Of a DNA stretch of 64,000 nucleotides, positions 1 through 11,824 are shown piece by piece; the stretch's first letter is position 1, and each line of letters starts with the position of its first letter. Both the position numbers and the translations under genes were made by a program. Source of the DNA: Astragalus membranaceus (lineage: Eukaryota > Streptophyta > Magnoliopsida > Fabales > Fabaceae). Location: assembly GCA_039519185.1 (NCBI GenBank), contig CM076851.1, positions 53,612,751-53,676,750 of the forward strand, written 5' to 3'. A model generated the notes under the pieces. The model had not been told where the DNA came from, ran no database searches, and saw only the letters and a list, made by a program, of their open reading frames with translations.

Positions 1-549
1 AGCGTGATTCCGAATTCGTTAAACGTTGGATCATCGTCGTTTTTTTGACACCAGGTTCATGAGACATCTATCTTCACTTTTACCGTTCGGATCGTCGAAA
101 TGAGGTCTGAGGAGAGAGCAATTGCCCTCGCAAAAAGTAGAAAAACAATTCTCGTTTTTCTCAAACCAGCCACCGTACAAGTGCGATTCTGGATTCGTTA
201 ACCGTTGGATCGTTTTCGTTTTTCGCCAAAAGGTTCTTGAGACATTCATATTCACTTTCACCAGTCGGATCGTCGAAACGAGGTCTGAGGAGAGAGAAAT
301 CACCTTCGCAAAGTAGCTGCTGTTTTGGGTATTTTGGTTTATTTTTTGTATTTTTGTAACTTCGGCATTCTTGGGCCAAGTCATGTACATGGACATTCTC
401 ATTTTTTGTAATAAACTGAATTAACCTATATTTTTTTTTAGTTTTGTTTAACCACTAAAAAAGAAATAACAACGCAAAATTGGTAAAACGTATTTTGGTG
501 ATTTTTTGAGAAGAAAATTAAAAATACCGGTTAAAATTGGGTATTCACA
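1..549 (-). mobile_element. 3' LTR (partial) of Ogre-like element B
   Basis: On the minus strand this LTR begins at 549 with TGTGAATACCC and runs off the left edge of the window. It holds two diverged copies of a roughly 178-bp unit (1-180 and 181-330) that recur at 7265-7489 in the matching 5' LTR. Aligning position 1 with about 7275 implies that close to 1 kb of this LTR lies outside the window. A purine tract directly upstream on the minus strand (550-564) supports the boundary. Assignment to the Ogre/Tat lineage comes from the PBS and leader at 6280-6300 and from resemblance to elements A and C. Confidence 0.7.
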
Positions 550-564
550 GATGCCCCTCTGTGC
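550..564 (-). other. Polypurine tract of element B
   Basis: Read on the minus strand, an AGAGGGGCATC purine-rich run sits immediately before the LTR start at 549. This is the expected place for the plus-strand primer of an LTR retrotransposon. Element A has almost the same tract at 11810-11824. Confidence 0.65.
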
Positions 565-719
565 TTACTTTCTTACGAGATAATACATCAAACTATGTTT
601 TTTTGTATTATAAAAGTAAGGAATAAATACAGATATGAACCTCAATTTTAATCGGTGAAATATGCACGATTGTAAAATATAAAAAAAAAGGTAGCACAGA
701 ATACAAAACAGTGTGAGGA

Positions 720-2215
720 TTAGTGCCAGGGTGAGACTGATAGCACAAAATTAAGGACAATGCCAGGTCGAGACCGATAGAAAATTAAAGACAATGCCAG
801 GGCGAGACCGATAGCATGAAAACTAAATACAATGCCAGGGCGAGACTGATAGCATGAAAAATAAAGACAATGCCAGGGAGAGCGAGACCGATAGCATAAA
901 ATTAAAGACAATGCCACGGCGAGACAGATAGCACAAAATCAAAGACAATGCCAGGGCGAGACCGATAGCACAAAATTAAAGACAGTGCTAGGGCGAGACC
1001 GAGAGCATGAAAATTAAAGACAATGCCAGGGCGAGATTGATAGCAGGAAAATTAAAGAAAATGTCAGGGCGAGACCGATAGCACAAAATTAAAGACAATG
1101 CCAGGGCGATACCGATAGCATGAAAATTAAAGACAATGCCAGGGTGAGACTGATAGCATAAAATTTAAAGACAAATGCCAGGGCTGAACCGATAGTATGA
1201 AATTAAAAGGTGCAGTGCCAGGGCTGAACCAATAGCACGAAATTTAAAAGACAAATGCCAAGGCTGAACTAATAGCATGAAATTAAAAGGTGCAGTGCCA
1301 TGGCTGAACCGGTAGCACGAAATTTAAAAGACAAATGCCAGGGCTGAACCGATAGCATGAAATTAAAAGGTGCAGTGCCAGGGCTAAACCGATAGCACGA
1401 AAATAAAACAAATGTCAGGGCTGAACCGATAGCGTGAAATGCAATGCCAGGGCTGGACCGTAGCATGAAATTTAAAAGACAGTACCAGGGCTGAACCGTA
1501 GTACGAAAAAAAATACCTGTGCCAGGGCTGAACCGTAGCATGGAAACAAACAAATGCCAGAGCTAAACCGGTAGCACAAAATTTGAAATACGATGCCAGG
1601 GCGAGACCAATAGCACGAAAAACTAATGCCAGAGCTGAATCGGTAGCACTGAGTTTTAAAAATATGATGCCGGGGTGGGGCCTATAGCATGAAAAACTAG
1701 TGCCAGAGCTGAATCGGTAGCACCAAGTTTTAAAATATGATGCCAGGGTGGGGCCTATAGCATGAAAAACTAGTGCTAGAGGTGAATCGGTAGCACTGAG
1801 TTTTAAAATATGATGCCAAGTCGAGACCGATAGCATGAAAACTAGTGCCAGAGCTGAATCGATAGCACTAAGTTTTAAAATATGATACCAGGGCGAGACC
1901 GATAGCATGAAAAACTAGTGCCAGAGCTAAATCGGTAGCACTGATTTTAAAATATGATGCCATGGCGAGACCGATAGCATGAAAAACTAGTGCCAGAGCT
2001 GAATCGGTAGCACTAAGTTTAAAATATGATGCCAGGGCGAGACCGATAGCATGAAAAACTAGTGCAGAGCTGAATCGGTAGCACTGAGTTTATAACATGA
2101 TGCTAGGGCAGGACTGATAGCATGAAACTAGTGCCAGAACTGAATCGGTAGCACTAAGTTTAAAATATGATGCCAGGGCGAGACCGATAGCATGAAACTT
2201 AAAAGACTAAAGTCA
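720..2215. repeat. Minisatellite array, 37-bp monomer shifting to a dimeric unit
   Basis: A continuous tandem array of diverged copies of a core such as GCCAGGGCGAGACCGATAGC. From 720 to about 1160 the unit is a simple monomer of about 37 bp. From about 1160 to 1560 it alternates between two versions (about 79-bp dimer). From about 1560 to 2215 it is a different dimer of about 74 bp that alternates a GAGCTGAATCGGTAGCAC half with a GGGCGAGACCGATAGCAT half. Roughly 35-40 monomers are present. Long minus-strand reading frames here (for example 1384-1908) are products of the repeat and not genes. Confidence 0.9.
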
Positions 2216-2954
2216 GGATGAACCTTAACATGGAAGTGCAAATAAAATGGAATGGATGTCTTGCTTTGAATGACAGCTTTTTTATTACTTTATTCACAAA
2301 GTGACTAAAAAACACATGCTTCTAGTCATGAAGTGGAATGCATGGTTTGACATGGATTGTATGCATGCTATGACATGAAATGCATGAATTATGCATTGGC
2401 CATGAATTGAAATTGAGATGGACGTGTCATGGAAGTTAGGTTCAATGAAAACATTTTGTTTTTGTGGATGCTTCATTTAATCAAACTCATCTTCAAATGG
2501 AAGGTTATCCTCATCCTGGCTAGCTTTCTAAGATCTTCTTTCTTTAATGATCACTTCTCACCTTTCGAAGCAAAGCACCTTCAAATTTGACCTTCTCTCT
2601 CTTTTCTCTGTTTTTTTTCTCATAGATCGTCATTAGCTCTCTAAATCATATCATTGATTCCAAGTTGACTATTTCTGAAGCATTACTTAACGAGCATGCA
2701 TGGATTCATAGGTATTGACAAGCTGGACTTTTCTATGTTTCTTGGTTTCCTGTTTCGGATTTTGTGTTTTGGACTTTGAAGGTTTGGAAGTGGAGGGTAT
2801 TTTTAAAATGAAAGCACAGGGAAGACACTGCGACACAAGGTGGTAGGGAAAAAGGTTAACGATAACCTCCAGCTATTGGGGATTTCTTTTATTTGGAGGT
2901 AGCTGACTTGTTGGAAATTGGTCATGTATTGGAAACAAGATTTACCACAGGGGG

Positions 2955-3330
2955 AAGACTACTAGGAGTAGCAACCAAAATATGACTCATCAAGAGTCAT
3001 GCAAATATTTCTACCCCGATATTGGAAAAAGGAATCCCCCAAGAGTAGGATGCACTGGTGTACTATACAAGTTTGACTCATGATAAGTCTTAAAAATATT
3101 TTCCCGGGGATTGGAAAAAAGCATTGCCCTGCGAGAAGGATACACTGGTGTACAAAACAAGTTTGGACTCATGAAGGGTCTTTGCAAAAGTATTTTTTTA
3201 GGATGGGTAAAAGTATCACTCACAAGGGAAATGTAGGATCTCATAAGATTTTTTGCCTCATTCTAGTGAAACACATTCCCCCGAGAGAATACTACACTGG
3301 TGTAGCAAGAAATATTTGACTCATAGAGAG
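2955..3330. repeat. Tandem repeat of about 105 bp
   Basis: Three to four diverged copies of a unit containing GACTCAT near one end and ACTGGTGTA near the other, with a TTGGAAAAA stretch between them. The copies are well eroded. It sits in the interior of Ogre-like element B and no coding role is visible. Confidence 0.65.
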
Positions 3331-3474
3331 CCTTACATTGCCCCAGTGTGAGATTTTTTGAGACTCTCAAGCTTACATTCCACACAATTGCCCCAATGTG
3401 TGCTCTTGCTTGACAAAAGTAAGAGAATCCAGTGAACTACACAAATGAACATTGTAAGTCTCATTCCCTATTTG

Positions 3475-3595
3475 TACCCTAATTTTTGCCTAAACTACCT
3501 TTGCAGGTTTTCAGTCTAGCGGGCTTTCTTTTTTTTTTTAAACCTTAATTTTTGCCTAGACTGCCTTTGTAGGTTTTCAATCTAGCAGGCCTCAT
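3475..3595 (-). pseudogene. Duplicated remnant resembling the ORF1 3' end of element A
   Basis: Two copies about 65 bp apart of a motif reading CTAATTTTTGCC, then CTGCCTTTG, then GGTTTTCAATCTAGC on the plus strand. The same motif occurs once at 14676-14725 within the 3' end of ORF1 of element A, where it encodes the C-terminal residues on the minus strand. Here the frame is broken. It is the only ORF1-like trace found in element B. Confidence 0.45.
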
Positions 3596-3714
3596 TTTTT
3601 CTCATTTTTCTTAGAGCAAATAATAGTTTAAAAAAAAGAAAATGATTTATTTCAAAATTAATATTATGAAAATGAAAACAATCATTCATCAATCAGAGTG
3701 GACTTTTAGAAGCT

Positions 3715-3935
3715 TGGAAGAAAAATGATTAGAAGGCTCAAAGAAATGTTTTATGGGTATGGGTTAAGGGTTATGGAAGAAAATTGATTAGAAGGCTCAA
3801 AGAAAGGTTTTACTGGTATGGGTAATGGAAGAAAAATGATTTCAAGGCTCAAAGAAAGGTTTTACGGGTATGAGTTATGGGTTATGGAAGAAAAGTGATT
3901 AGAAGACTCAAAGAAAGGTTTTACGGGTAAAATGG
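3715..3935. repeat. Short tandem repeat, about 55-60 bp unit
   Basis: About four copies of a unit containing GGAAGAAAAATGATTAGAAG, then GCTCAAAGAAAGG, then TTTTACGGGTATGGG. The copies differ by a few substitutions and small indels, so the array is fairly young compared with its surroundings. It lies in the interior of element B. Confidence 0.75.
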
Positions 3936-6279
3936 ATCAATGATCTTTAGTGCATTCATCTTTCTATGTGTTTTGATGATAACACCATTTGATTTTTTTT
4001 CATTCCTTCATTTCTCCTTTTTCTCTTTTTTTCTTTTTTTTTCTTTTTTTGCTTCTCTTCCAATTTTGATTTATCTCATTTCAACCTTCACCTCTACTTC
4101 ATATATGGCGGATTCTCTCTTGATTTTTTTTCTTTTCGCCATCATTTGTTTTTTTCAACACCTCTTTTCTTTCTTTTCCTCCATTGCCCCTGATTTGTAT
4201 CATCAATTTTCTACCTTTGAAAATTATATGATAATCCAACTGCACTAAATTCCACTGTAGTGTGGATCCTTGTCCAGGGTTTAATGAAAGGAAGTTATAG
4301 GCTCAAAAGGGGACATCAAGGGATACAATACTTCAACTTTGTTTGGGATAGAGAAAAATGTTCACTCTTCATTTCGAATCATGATTCTTCATTTTCAAAA
4401 TTTTAATTTCAAAAAACCATTTACCCTTTTACAAATTCCTTGCTCTCTCTTTCTTTTGTTTTTTTTACCCTTTTTTTTATTTTATTTTTTGTTCACTCTT
4501 TTTTTTGGGAAATGGACCTTCAAAATCTAATATTTGTTCACTGGTTCAACCTTGAATGGCGCAATCAAAAGGTCTTCAGGAAATATTCCTTGAGGAAAGA
4601 ACTCAGAAGGGATGTTTTAAGGGAACATGGGGTGAGAAATGATGGAAATGGGTTTTTAAATCCATGCAAGTTCCTTAGCATAAGACTTCAACTAAGTCAA
4701 CTTGGTTTCGAACTACATGATTAAAGAAGTGCTAATGACAATCATCTCTTCCTGCCCCCTTTTTTATTTTTATTTTTGTTTTTTTTTTCTTGGAGCTTTT
4801 TATTCAAGAACTGATGGCCACCTTATGTCTCCCTTTTCCTCTCATCTTTCCCAATATGCCCAAGTATTGTGCCCCATGATATATTTCCTCTCACCTTACT
4901 TCTCTAAACCTCTAACGATTAATCTTCCCAACAACTCTCAAGAGATTGATCCAATTTCATGAGCCCAAGCTTGATTGGCATTCATTTTGACGCAAACACA
5001 AAAATTTAAAACTCCTTTTTTATTTATTTTCTTAAAGAAAAATTTATGAGAATGGGTCAAAGAGACCAATATGTTATGAAGTGCATGGTATGTATGCAAG
5101 CATTCACCCTAAAATGCAACATGCCTTGTTTTGTAATGGCTTTTTTTTAATCCTTTTCATGCAAAAAATGAAATTCAAATTATTTTTTTTGCCCCATTTG
5201 AAGGGAAATTCTATGAGGATTGACAAATGATAATGTGCTTTGTTTTATTTACTGATGAAAGTAAGCATAACATGCAAAGATGTAAAGAGAAAATGAAATA
5301 TGAAGAAATTTTATGATGAATGATTTTTGACAAATGAGTGTGATGGATGACAATAAAATGAAGATGTACATGTAGACAAAAAAATATTATTCTAAGGACT
5401 TATGCAAAGAAAAATGCAAACGAATGCATACTTTTCAATGACACATGGTGAACGAGACAAAATTAATTACATTCTATTTTTTTTAACGCGAAATGAACTT
5501 TTTTTTTACAATGCAACATGTTTTTTTATGCTTTTTATACATGAAATGTAATGCAATTTTTATGTTGTTTATGCGTGAAATGCAATATGGTTTTTAATTT
5601 TGTAGGAAAAAATGAGTGATTTTCTAAACCCAAAAGTTTTTTTATGGGAAAAACATATTTTTGTTTTTTTATGGAAAATAAGGTAAGAGGTAGAGTAGCT
5701 CCCTTTGTGACATAAATTGGTTTTCCCATGCTATTGGGCCCTACAGATCTAAGGTGTTCTATTGTGAGTACTCACGAGGTGGGTGTTCTAACCTATTGAG
5801 ATGTAAGGTCTCTAGAGTTAAGTACTCTTCTAGAAGGTTAAACACACTAGGATGTACATCCCAGATATGGATACCCGCATAGAAGAATCGTACTCAAAAT
5901 GAGGAATTCGTGGAAGTCACACAGGATGTACATCCAAAATGAATCCCACTCATCATCGTTCTAACTTATGTGTTTTTTGCGGCTCAGGTGTGAGCTCAAC
6001 TCTCAAGGTGTGCTCACAGTGTAGGAGTAGTGTGTGAAGGGAGCGTACAAACCTCAAATCCTAAAAATAAAAACTCAAATTGAACCTGCATATTAACCAG
6101 AAAATACAACCAGACAATAATATCAAGTGTTCTCTAGCCTAGGGTTTATATCAAGCAGAATATAAAATAAATATCAAATGAACTATTTACAAAGAAAAAA
6201 TAATAAATTAAGAGGGGTAAACAAAGCGTACCTTATAATCATTTTGCACAAACAAACTAAATAGGCTTGACTCTCACCG

Positions 6280-6297
6280 TCCCCAGTGTAGTAGCCA
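6280..6297 (-). other. Primer-binding site of element B (tRNA-Arg type)
   Basis: On the minus strand TGGCTACTACACTGGGGA lies 2 nt after the LTR end at 6300. It matches the PBS of elements A and C at most positions. Ogre/Tat elements are known to prime from the 3' end of tRNA-Arg with a sequence of this form. Confidence 0.65.
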
Positions 6298-6299
6298 TC

Positions 6300-7489
6300 T
6301 GTCGTGACCGGGATCCCCAGTGGAGTTGCCATTCAATTTATTAAATAGGAAAAATTGACAAAACCTACTTAAGAATATTTGGTCTGCGTAGCAAGATTGG
6401 ACTCGGGAGTCGATTATGCATAGGGAATGGCGCAAACTAAATTACACTACACACCTAATACATCTGTCCTAAGACAGTTACCCTAAATTGATTGTGAAAA
6501 TATTAATAAGTTACTTAATTATTTGTTTACCTCAAAAATAAAATAGAAAATAATTATTTACAAAGAAATAAAAGAAGGACTAATTTAGAAAATTTTAATT
6601 TTGACTTGACGGAGAAGCCCCGCTCCTACGTATCCTTCGGTGCAATGAGGAACTCAAAAGTCACGTAGTTCTTCCTGGAAATTTTGTTGTTTGGTTGATT
6701 TTAATTTTTTTAAGGGAATTGAGATCACCAAGTTGTACAACTCACGCGTCTTAACCGGGTTGCGGGTTTGATAAGATGTACATCTCGATCAAAGCCATTT
6801 TGATTTATGTTTTAATTCATTTTTAGAAATAGATAACAATAATAATAATATAAATAATAATAGATACTTATAACAATAATAATAATAATAATAATAATTA
6901 AAAAGGAAAGATAAAAAAAATAATAAATAAACAAATAGATATAAATAAATAAATAAATACAAAACTAACTTCAAATTGATAAACGCGATGAACGCCGACC
7001 CGGACCGAGCAGTCTGACCAGGTCAACTGCGAACTGGACTCCTATCTCGTCTGTTTTGACCCCAAAATCGCCTTGTGCAAAAACTTTTAGTGTCTGGACC
7101 GCAACAGCTAGCCCAAAAGATCACTTAATCTGCCAATGACTCCTCCCTTCAAGTCTTTGCCTCTCAGCCTCTTTTATAGCCAAATGTTAGGTGGTTCTTG
7201 TTTCTCCCAAACAATGTGGGACTAAAACAAGATAGAGAAAGCCATTACCGTTTTTCCCAAACCAGCCACTGTAATAGTGTGATTTCGGATTCGTTAACCG
7301 TTGGATCATCATCGTTTTTATGACACCAGGTTCGTGAGACATCCATCTTCACTTTTACCGTTGGGATCGTCGAAATGAGGTCTGAGGAGAGAGCAATTGC
7401 CTTCGCAAAAGTAGAAAAAACAACTCTCGTTTTTCTCAAACCAGCCACCGTACAAGTGTGATTCTGGATTCGTTAACCTTTGGATCGTT
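6300..7489 (-). mobile_element. 5' LTR (truncated) of Ogre-like element B
   Basis: The LTR ends at 6300 with ...CGACA on the minus strand, two bases before the PBS. The segment 6610-6690 shares the CTCCTACGTATC...ACGTAGTTC block found near 9378-9427 and 61643-61685 in the other Ogre-like LTRs. The segment 7240-7489 repeats the units seen at 1-330. Similarity stops abruptly near 7489, so the start of the LTR is missing. An AAT/ATA-rich low-complexity tract spans about 6835-6960. Confidence 0.6.
6314..6331 (-). other. Second PBS-like motif inside the LTR end of element B
   Basis: A second match to the PBS pattern, TGGCAACTCCACTGGGGA on the minus strand, lies 34 bp from the first and inside what aligns with LTR sequence of the other elements. 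It is not next to an LTR-like CA end. It may be the trace of an aberrant reverse-transcription strand transfer. Confidence 0.5.
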
Positions 7490-7661
7490 TGGTGTCGCAA
7501 AAAATATGAAGTGTGCTCAAGAAGCCTCATACAACCGCCAACTTTTTGATTAAAGGATTCAAAAAACATTAACATGAAGATATTTTTTTAATCAAACTTT
7601 TTTGAAGAACACTACCTAGTATAGAACACGGACCTTTTGGAAGAAATAAATTTATAACAAA
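7490..7661. other. Short spacer, nothing recognised
   Basis: Unique-looking AT-rich sequence between the truncated LTR of element B and the Helitron-like 3' terminus. No gene or repeat seen. Confidence 0.5.
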
Positions 7662-8587
7662 CTAGAAGTATACCCCTGCATACACACGGGTAACATCATA
7701 TTTTTTGTATAAATAGATTTAGACAGAAATCAATTACAATAAATCTTTGAAGTTATTAAGAAATGAAGTTTCATAACTTTAGAATATTTTTTCTTTTAAC
7801 ATTTTTGATTGTCACCAAATACATTTTATCAGTAGTAAAATTATATTAACAAAATGTACTATTTTCCCGTTATATCTCAAATACATAATATAAAATAATT
7901 ATTTTAACAATGTGTAACATTCCACCATAAAATATTAATAGTAATGAAATTATAGCAACAACATGGAATATTTACCAGTTTAAACTAAAAAATAAAAACT
8001 AAGAAATAATTTTTTCGGCAATATCTTGTACTTTCACGGCTCAAGAAAACTGTCCATTTATAAGAAATAAAGACATTCATGAAAACAAATATAAAAATGG
8101 TTATATCGATGTGTTACATTTTCCCGTAAGAAATAAAAAATAATGAAATTGTATCAACAATATGTAATGTTTACCCGTTAAAACTAAAAAAAAAAAAGAT
8201 AAAGTAATATTTATAAATAGATAGTTGATTGTTGATAAATAGACAGTTGAGGATTAGTGTTTTGATTAAATAGATAGTAGATAGATTTAAAAAAATGTAA
8301 TGTGGGGAGAGAGAGAGAGAGAGAGAGAGAGAAAGAATAAATGTGGGAGAGATAGAGTGAAAATTGAGAAAGATAAGAGTGAGAGAGAGAGGTAAAGAAG
8401 TGGGCTTTAAATGTGAGATAAAAAAATTTAAGAGATAATGAGAGAAAGTGAGACCCACAAAAATAAAAAATAAGGTAGAGTAACTATGATTTCCAAATTT
8501 GCCCTTAAAAAACAAAAAAAAAATATGTGGGCAAATTGGTAATTTAAAAAAATTGGTAAGAAAATAAATATCTAAGTTTTCTTTAGA
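7662..8587 (-). mobile_element. Small non-autonomous Helitron-like element
   Basis: On the minus strand the element starts at 8587 with TCTAAAG, preceded by A, and ends at 7662 with CTAG, followed by T. Helitrons begin with TC, end with CTRR behind a short hairpin, and insert between A and T. Here an imperfect hairpin, ACCCGTGTG with CAGGGGT, lies a few bases before CTAG. The interior has a GA dinucleotide run (8308-8332) and no coding sequence. A longer relative with the same TCTAAA start lies at 48739-50763. No Rep/helicase is visible. Confidence 0.5.
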
Positions 8588-9068
8588 TAAGCAAAAATTT
8601 CATTAGCGGAGCACTAGGGGTGCTCGAACCCAAACAAAAGAGATTACATATTGTTTAGGCACTGGAGTGGGTTTAACCCCCAAGACGTAGTGGACAAATT
8701 AGAATTACAGCCTAATCTGTAAATAAACCAACTCCACGTTAAGCTCTTGATGCGAGAAAGAATGAAATCTAAATCCGCCTCCTCGTTCTTGAAAATGATA
8801 CCATTCTGAGTCGTCCAAATGCACCAACAAGTAGTTAAGCAAAACAAATGATTTGTCTTCTTTGACTTTTTCCCTTTACAAAGCGCACCATACCTGCGAA
8901 ATAGATCAACCAAGCTCATCGGATCATCAAAATAGACACCCAACCAAGATGCTACTCTCCTCCAAACTGCCAAAGCAAAATTACATGTCAAGAATAAGTG
9001 ATCCACATATTCGCTGTATTGATTACAGAAAGGGCACAGTGATTCGGCTTCCGAATGAAAGACATTCC
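8588..9068 (-). pseudogene. LINE fragment with reverse-transcriptase zinc-binding domain
   Basis: The minus strand encodes the zf-RVT domain found at the C-terminal part of plant L1-type LINE polyproteins. A CPFC pair is followed by a DHLFLTC histidine-cysteine element and then AVWRRVASWLGV (about 9020-8920). The frame continues through WCIWTTQNGIIF, typical of these proteins, to a stop near 8644. The 3' flank ends in a GCACCCCTAGTGCTCC segment and a short AT-rich tail. The upstream (RT) side is cut at 9068 by the LTR of element A, so catalytic RT motifs are absent. The fragment must predate the insertion of element A. Confidence 0.8.
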
Positions 9069-11809
9069 TGTAGCGACCGAAAAATCCGAAAGGAAGGGAT
9101 TCTCTGTCATTTTGCAATGAAGCCACCATCAATATTTATTAACAGGAAAAACATTGAAAAACACATTTATTTTTGGGTTTGGGGGGCAATTATGTGTGGG
9201 GAAGGTATTAGCACCCCACAACATCCTTTCAAAAGAAAGGTTACCATTTAATTTAATGTGTAGAAAGAAAGTTAATTCAAAGAAAACACTTTAATTTACC
9301 CTTTTTATTATTTGCGAAATTGAGAAGGAAGACTTGATAAAAAATTTAGTTTTTTGTGCTTGACGGGAGTGGGCCCCTGCTCCTACGTATCTCTAGGTGC
9401 GATGGAGAACTCAAAGCTACGTAGTTCTTGGGTAGAAAAAGTTTGTGTGTTTGGTGTTTTTTTACTTTTTTTTTGAAATTTGGAGAGGTATTCGTAATGA
9501 CCAAACAAGTAAAACTCAGAGTGGTCATCACTCATAGCTCGTTTGAAAACTAAAGCTATTATTAACGGTCCAACAAGCTAAGCTCAGAGTGACCATTAGT
9601 AACAAGCCATTTTTGGTGAATAATTGTTAAAAAACTGGTTTGGAAGCATTATGATGTAATAAAAAAACTAAATGAGTTGTAATTGAAAAGGAGGTGTGAT
9701 TAACAGGGGTGTTATGTTATTTAAAAAGGGAGGGTATGACTAGCAACAGGGGCTAGATTTTTTTAAAAAAGGGGGTGCAGTTAGCGAGCCTAGTTTTCTA
9801 CCAGTTTTGTCAGCCCATGAATATATGGGCTTTTCAGGGGGGTTATTTCATTAAAAATGAGGTGCAATTAGTATTCTGATTAAAAATTTAACAAAAATAA
9901 AATAAAAAAGGAACCAGGACTATATATGGACACAATGTATCTCCTAACCCTAATTTTCTCTAACCCTAACTCTTTCTTTCTCCACGGCGCCACAACCAAC
10001 GAGAGGGGGGAGAGAGCGAATCTCGCGGAGAGAGTGAGGAAAAAAATGCGTCATGGCGAGAGAGGTAGGGGGACGGTGGTGAGAAACACGAAGGGAAGAG
10101 ATGGGTGTGGGTTCCGGCGACGGCAAGGGAAGCAACGACCATGGCCGGCCGCTATTTGGCCGGCGATGGCGACGGTTTCTACGGGATCTCGCGACAACCC
10201 ACGAGGCGGGGACGGTGAGATTGGCGACGGTGACAGGGGTCTATTGGAGAGCTAGCAACGACACCAGCAGTGCGATGGAAGGAGGAGGAAGGAGGAGGAT
10301 TCGCGACGGTGGTGAGAGAACGCGATGACGGTGGGGCTACGGTGAGGCGTGAAGACGAAGGCCGGAGGAAGCCAACCACGGTGGGGAGCGGTGCGCAGCT
10401 AGATGCAAATGACCTAGGGAGCTTCGTGAGAGGGAACCGTGTGGAATGGTGACTGGTGAGGGTGCATCAGTAACCGCCGTTCAGTCCACTGGAGAATACG
10501 ACCATAGCCACCGTGGGTGGTGGTTCAAGGTTCATTTCCTTTTTTTACATCTCTTTTTACATCGTCTTCTTTTTGCTTCTCTGTTAATCTTGCTGTCGAA
10601 CCTTCTAAATCTATTTTTTACTGTTCTATGTTTTTTTTCCTACTGCATCTGCTCTTTATTTTTTGTGATTCCCTTTTCCCTTCCTTTTTAAAACAAAACC
10701 CTAATTTCTTGACCTAATCTATTTATGCCTAATTTCGTTTTCTAAAAAAAGAAGACAGCGACCCTAATTTATTTACAGTATCAGTACTTTTAAAGAAACA
10801 GAATATAAACTAGACCTAATTATTTTCTTTAGTTCATATACTCAGTTCGATATTGATCTCAGAATAATAACAGTTACATGTTTACAAAATGATCTATTAT
10901 GTACCAAATTGGGCAAAATACCAACCTTGATTCCAGCTTCTGTAAAACCTCTTATTTGCTCTGTTATCGTTTCAGCTGCTACTACTGCCTTCCTTGTTGC
11001 TATTGCTGTTCCTACTTGTTTCAGAATTTTTTTTATGCTCAGTGATTAGAGTTTTAGTGTGAAACCCAAAATGTTTGCTCTGAATTTTCTCTCTGTTTGT
11101 GTTTCAATTTCTGTCCCCCTTTCACTGTTGGTGTTTACAGTATTTATAGGTAAAAACTGTAGTGTAGGTGTGGGTGCTAATGCAGGGGAGCAAAACTCAT
11201 AGGAGACAAAAGCATAACAGTGTCTGAAATATGCATGCAACAACAAGGGGTGGAGTTGGTGCTGCAAAAGCTGCAGTGTTTTTGCTCAAAATGAAGAAAA
11301 ACAAAGAGACAAGATGAAAGGAGCTTGAGCTGGTAGCTCAAAATGTAAAAACTGGAGCAGAGGCAGCAAGCAGCAACACATACCCTCTTTTGACTTTATT
11401 TTTATTTTTGTTTTTGTACCCATTTTTTACTTTGTCTTTGTCCTTATTTGTAATAAATTTGACTTTTTGGGTTATATTGTAAATAAAACTAAATTATAAT
11501 AATAAAAAGACTTTATATTCAGATCTGATTTTTATTATATTTTTTCTATAACAATAATGATAATTAAACTAATAGCAATGACTTTAATAGCGATAAAAAT
11601 AACGAGTACCAAAAATAAATACTCGTACGCAACGAGAAACAAACACGCTCACGCAATGAGAGCAACGACGCGTACGCGATAGGAACAGCATGCATATGTG
11701 TTTAGGAATAACGTGTGTGCACGACGGGGCAAAGATCGTCGTGACTAACGTGCGTGCGCGAAAAAAATAAAACGCTGATTAAAATTAAATGGGACAAAAT
11801 TAGGGTACA
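9069..11809 (-). mobile_element. 3' LTR of Ogre-like element A
   Basis: A 2.74-kb LTR on the minus strand, from TGTACCCTAATTTTGTCCC (start, 11809) to ...CGGTCGCTACA (end, 9069). The last 200 bp match the 5' LTR fragment of the same element at 16952-17140 and the LTR end of element C at 61810-62000. A TATA box is at 11141-11149. A GC-rich block spans about 9980-10520, unlike the AT-rich surroundings. The telomere-like motif CTAACCCTAA occurs near 9943-9971. Reading frames across the GC-rich block are compositional. Confidence 0.8.
11141..11149 (-). promoter_or_regulatory. Candidate TATA box of the element A LTR
   Basis: CTATAAATA on the minus strand, about 660 bp from the LTR start. It would place the transcription start near 11110 and define the U3/R boundary. 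Element C has TATAAATA at 59998-60005 in a comparable part of its LTR. Confidence 0.55.
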
Positions 11810-11824
11810 ACAACTGCCCCTCTT
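11810..11824 (-). other. Polypurine tract of element A
   Basis: On the minus strand AAAGAGGGGCAGTTG precedes the 3' LTR start at 11809 by one or two bases. The corresponding tract in element B (550-564) has the same AGAGGGGCA core. Confidence 0.7.

Larger units (their letters stand above)
565..6279 (-). mobile_element. Internal region of element B, without intact coding sequence
   Basis: This 5.7-kb interior lies between the PBS (6280-6297) and the polypurine tract. No gag, protease, reverse transcriptase or integrase motif is visible, so the element is a deletion derivative. It contains a minisatellite (720-2215), a second array (2955-3330), two copies of a motif also seen at the tail of ORF1 in element A (3475-3595), a third array (3715-3935), and long AT- and T-rich stretches (3940-5700). 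The PBS-proximal part (5740-6279) is probably the untranslated leader. The segments 2230-2950 and 4240-5740 hold nothing recognised beyond ATGCAT-rich and poly-T sequence. Confidence 0.6.

Noticed and set aside
1384..1908. 174-codon minus-strand open frame
   Set aside because: It lies entirely in the minisatellite; the frame is open because unit lengths happen to be near multiples of three. No start context or protein similarity.
9926..10452. Overlapping GC-rich open frames on both strands
   Set aside because: Several frames are open at once because of base composition. The region is inside an LTR and shows no conserved motif.
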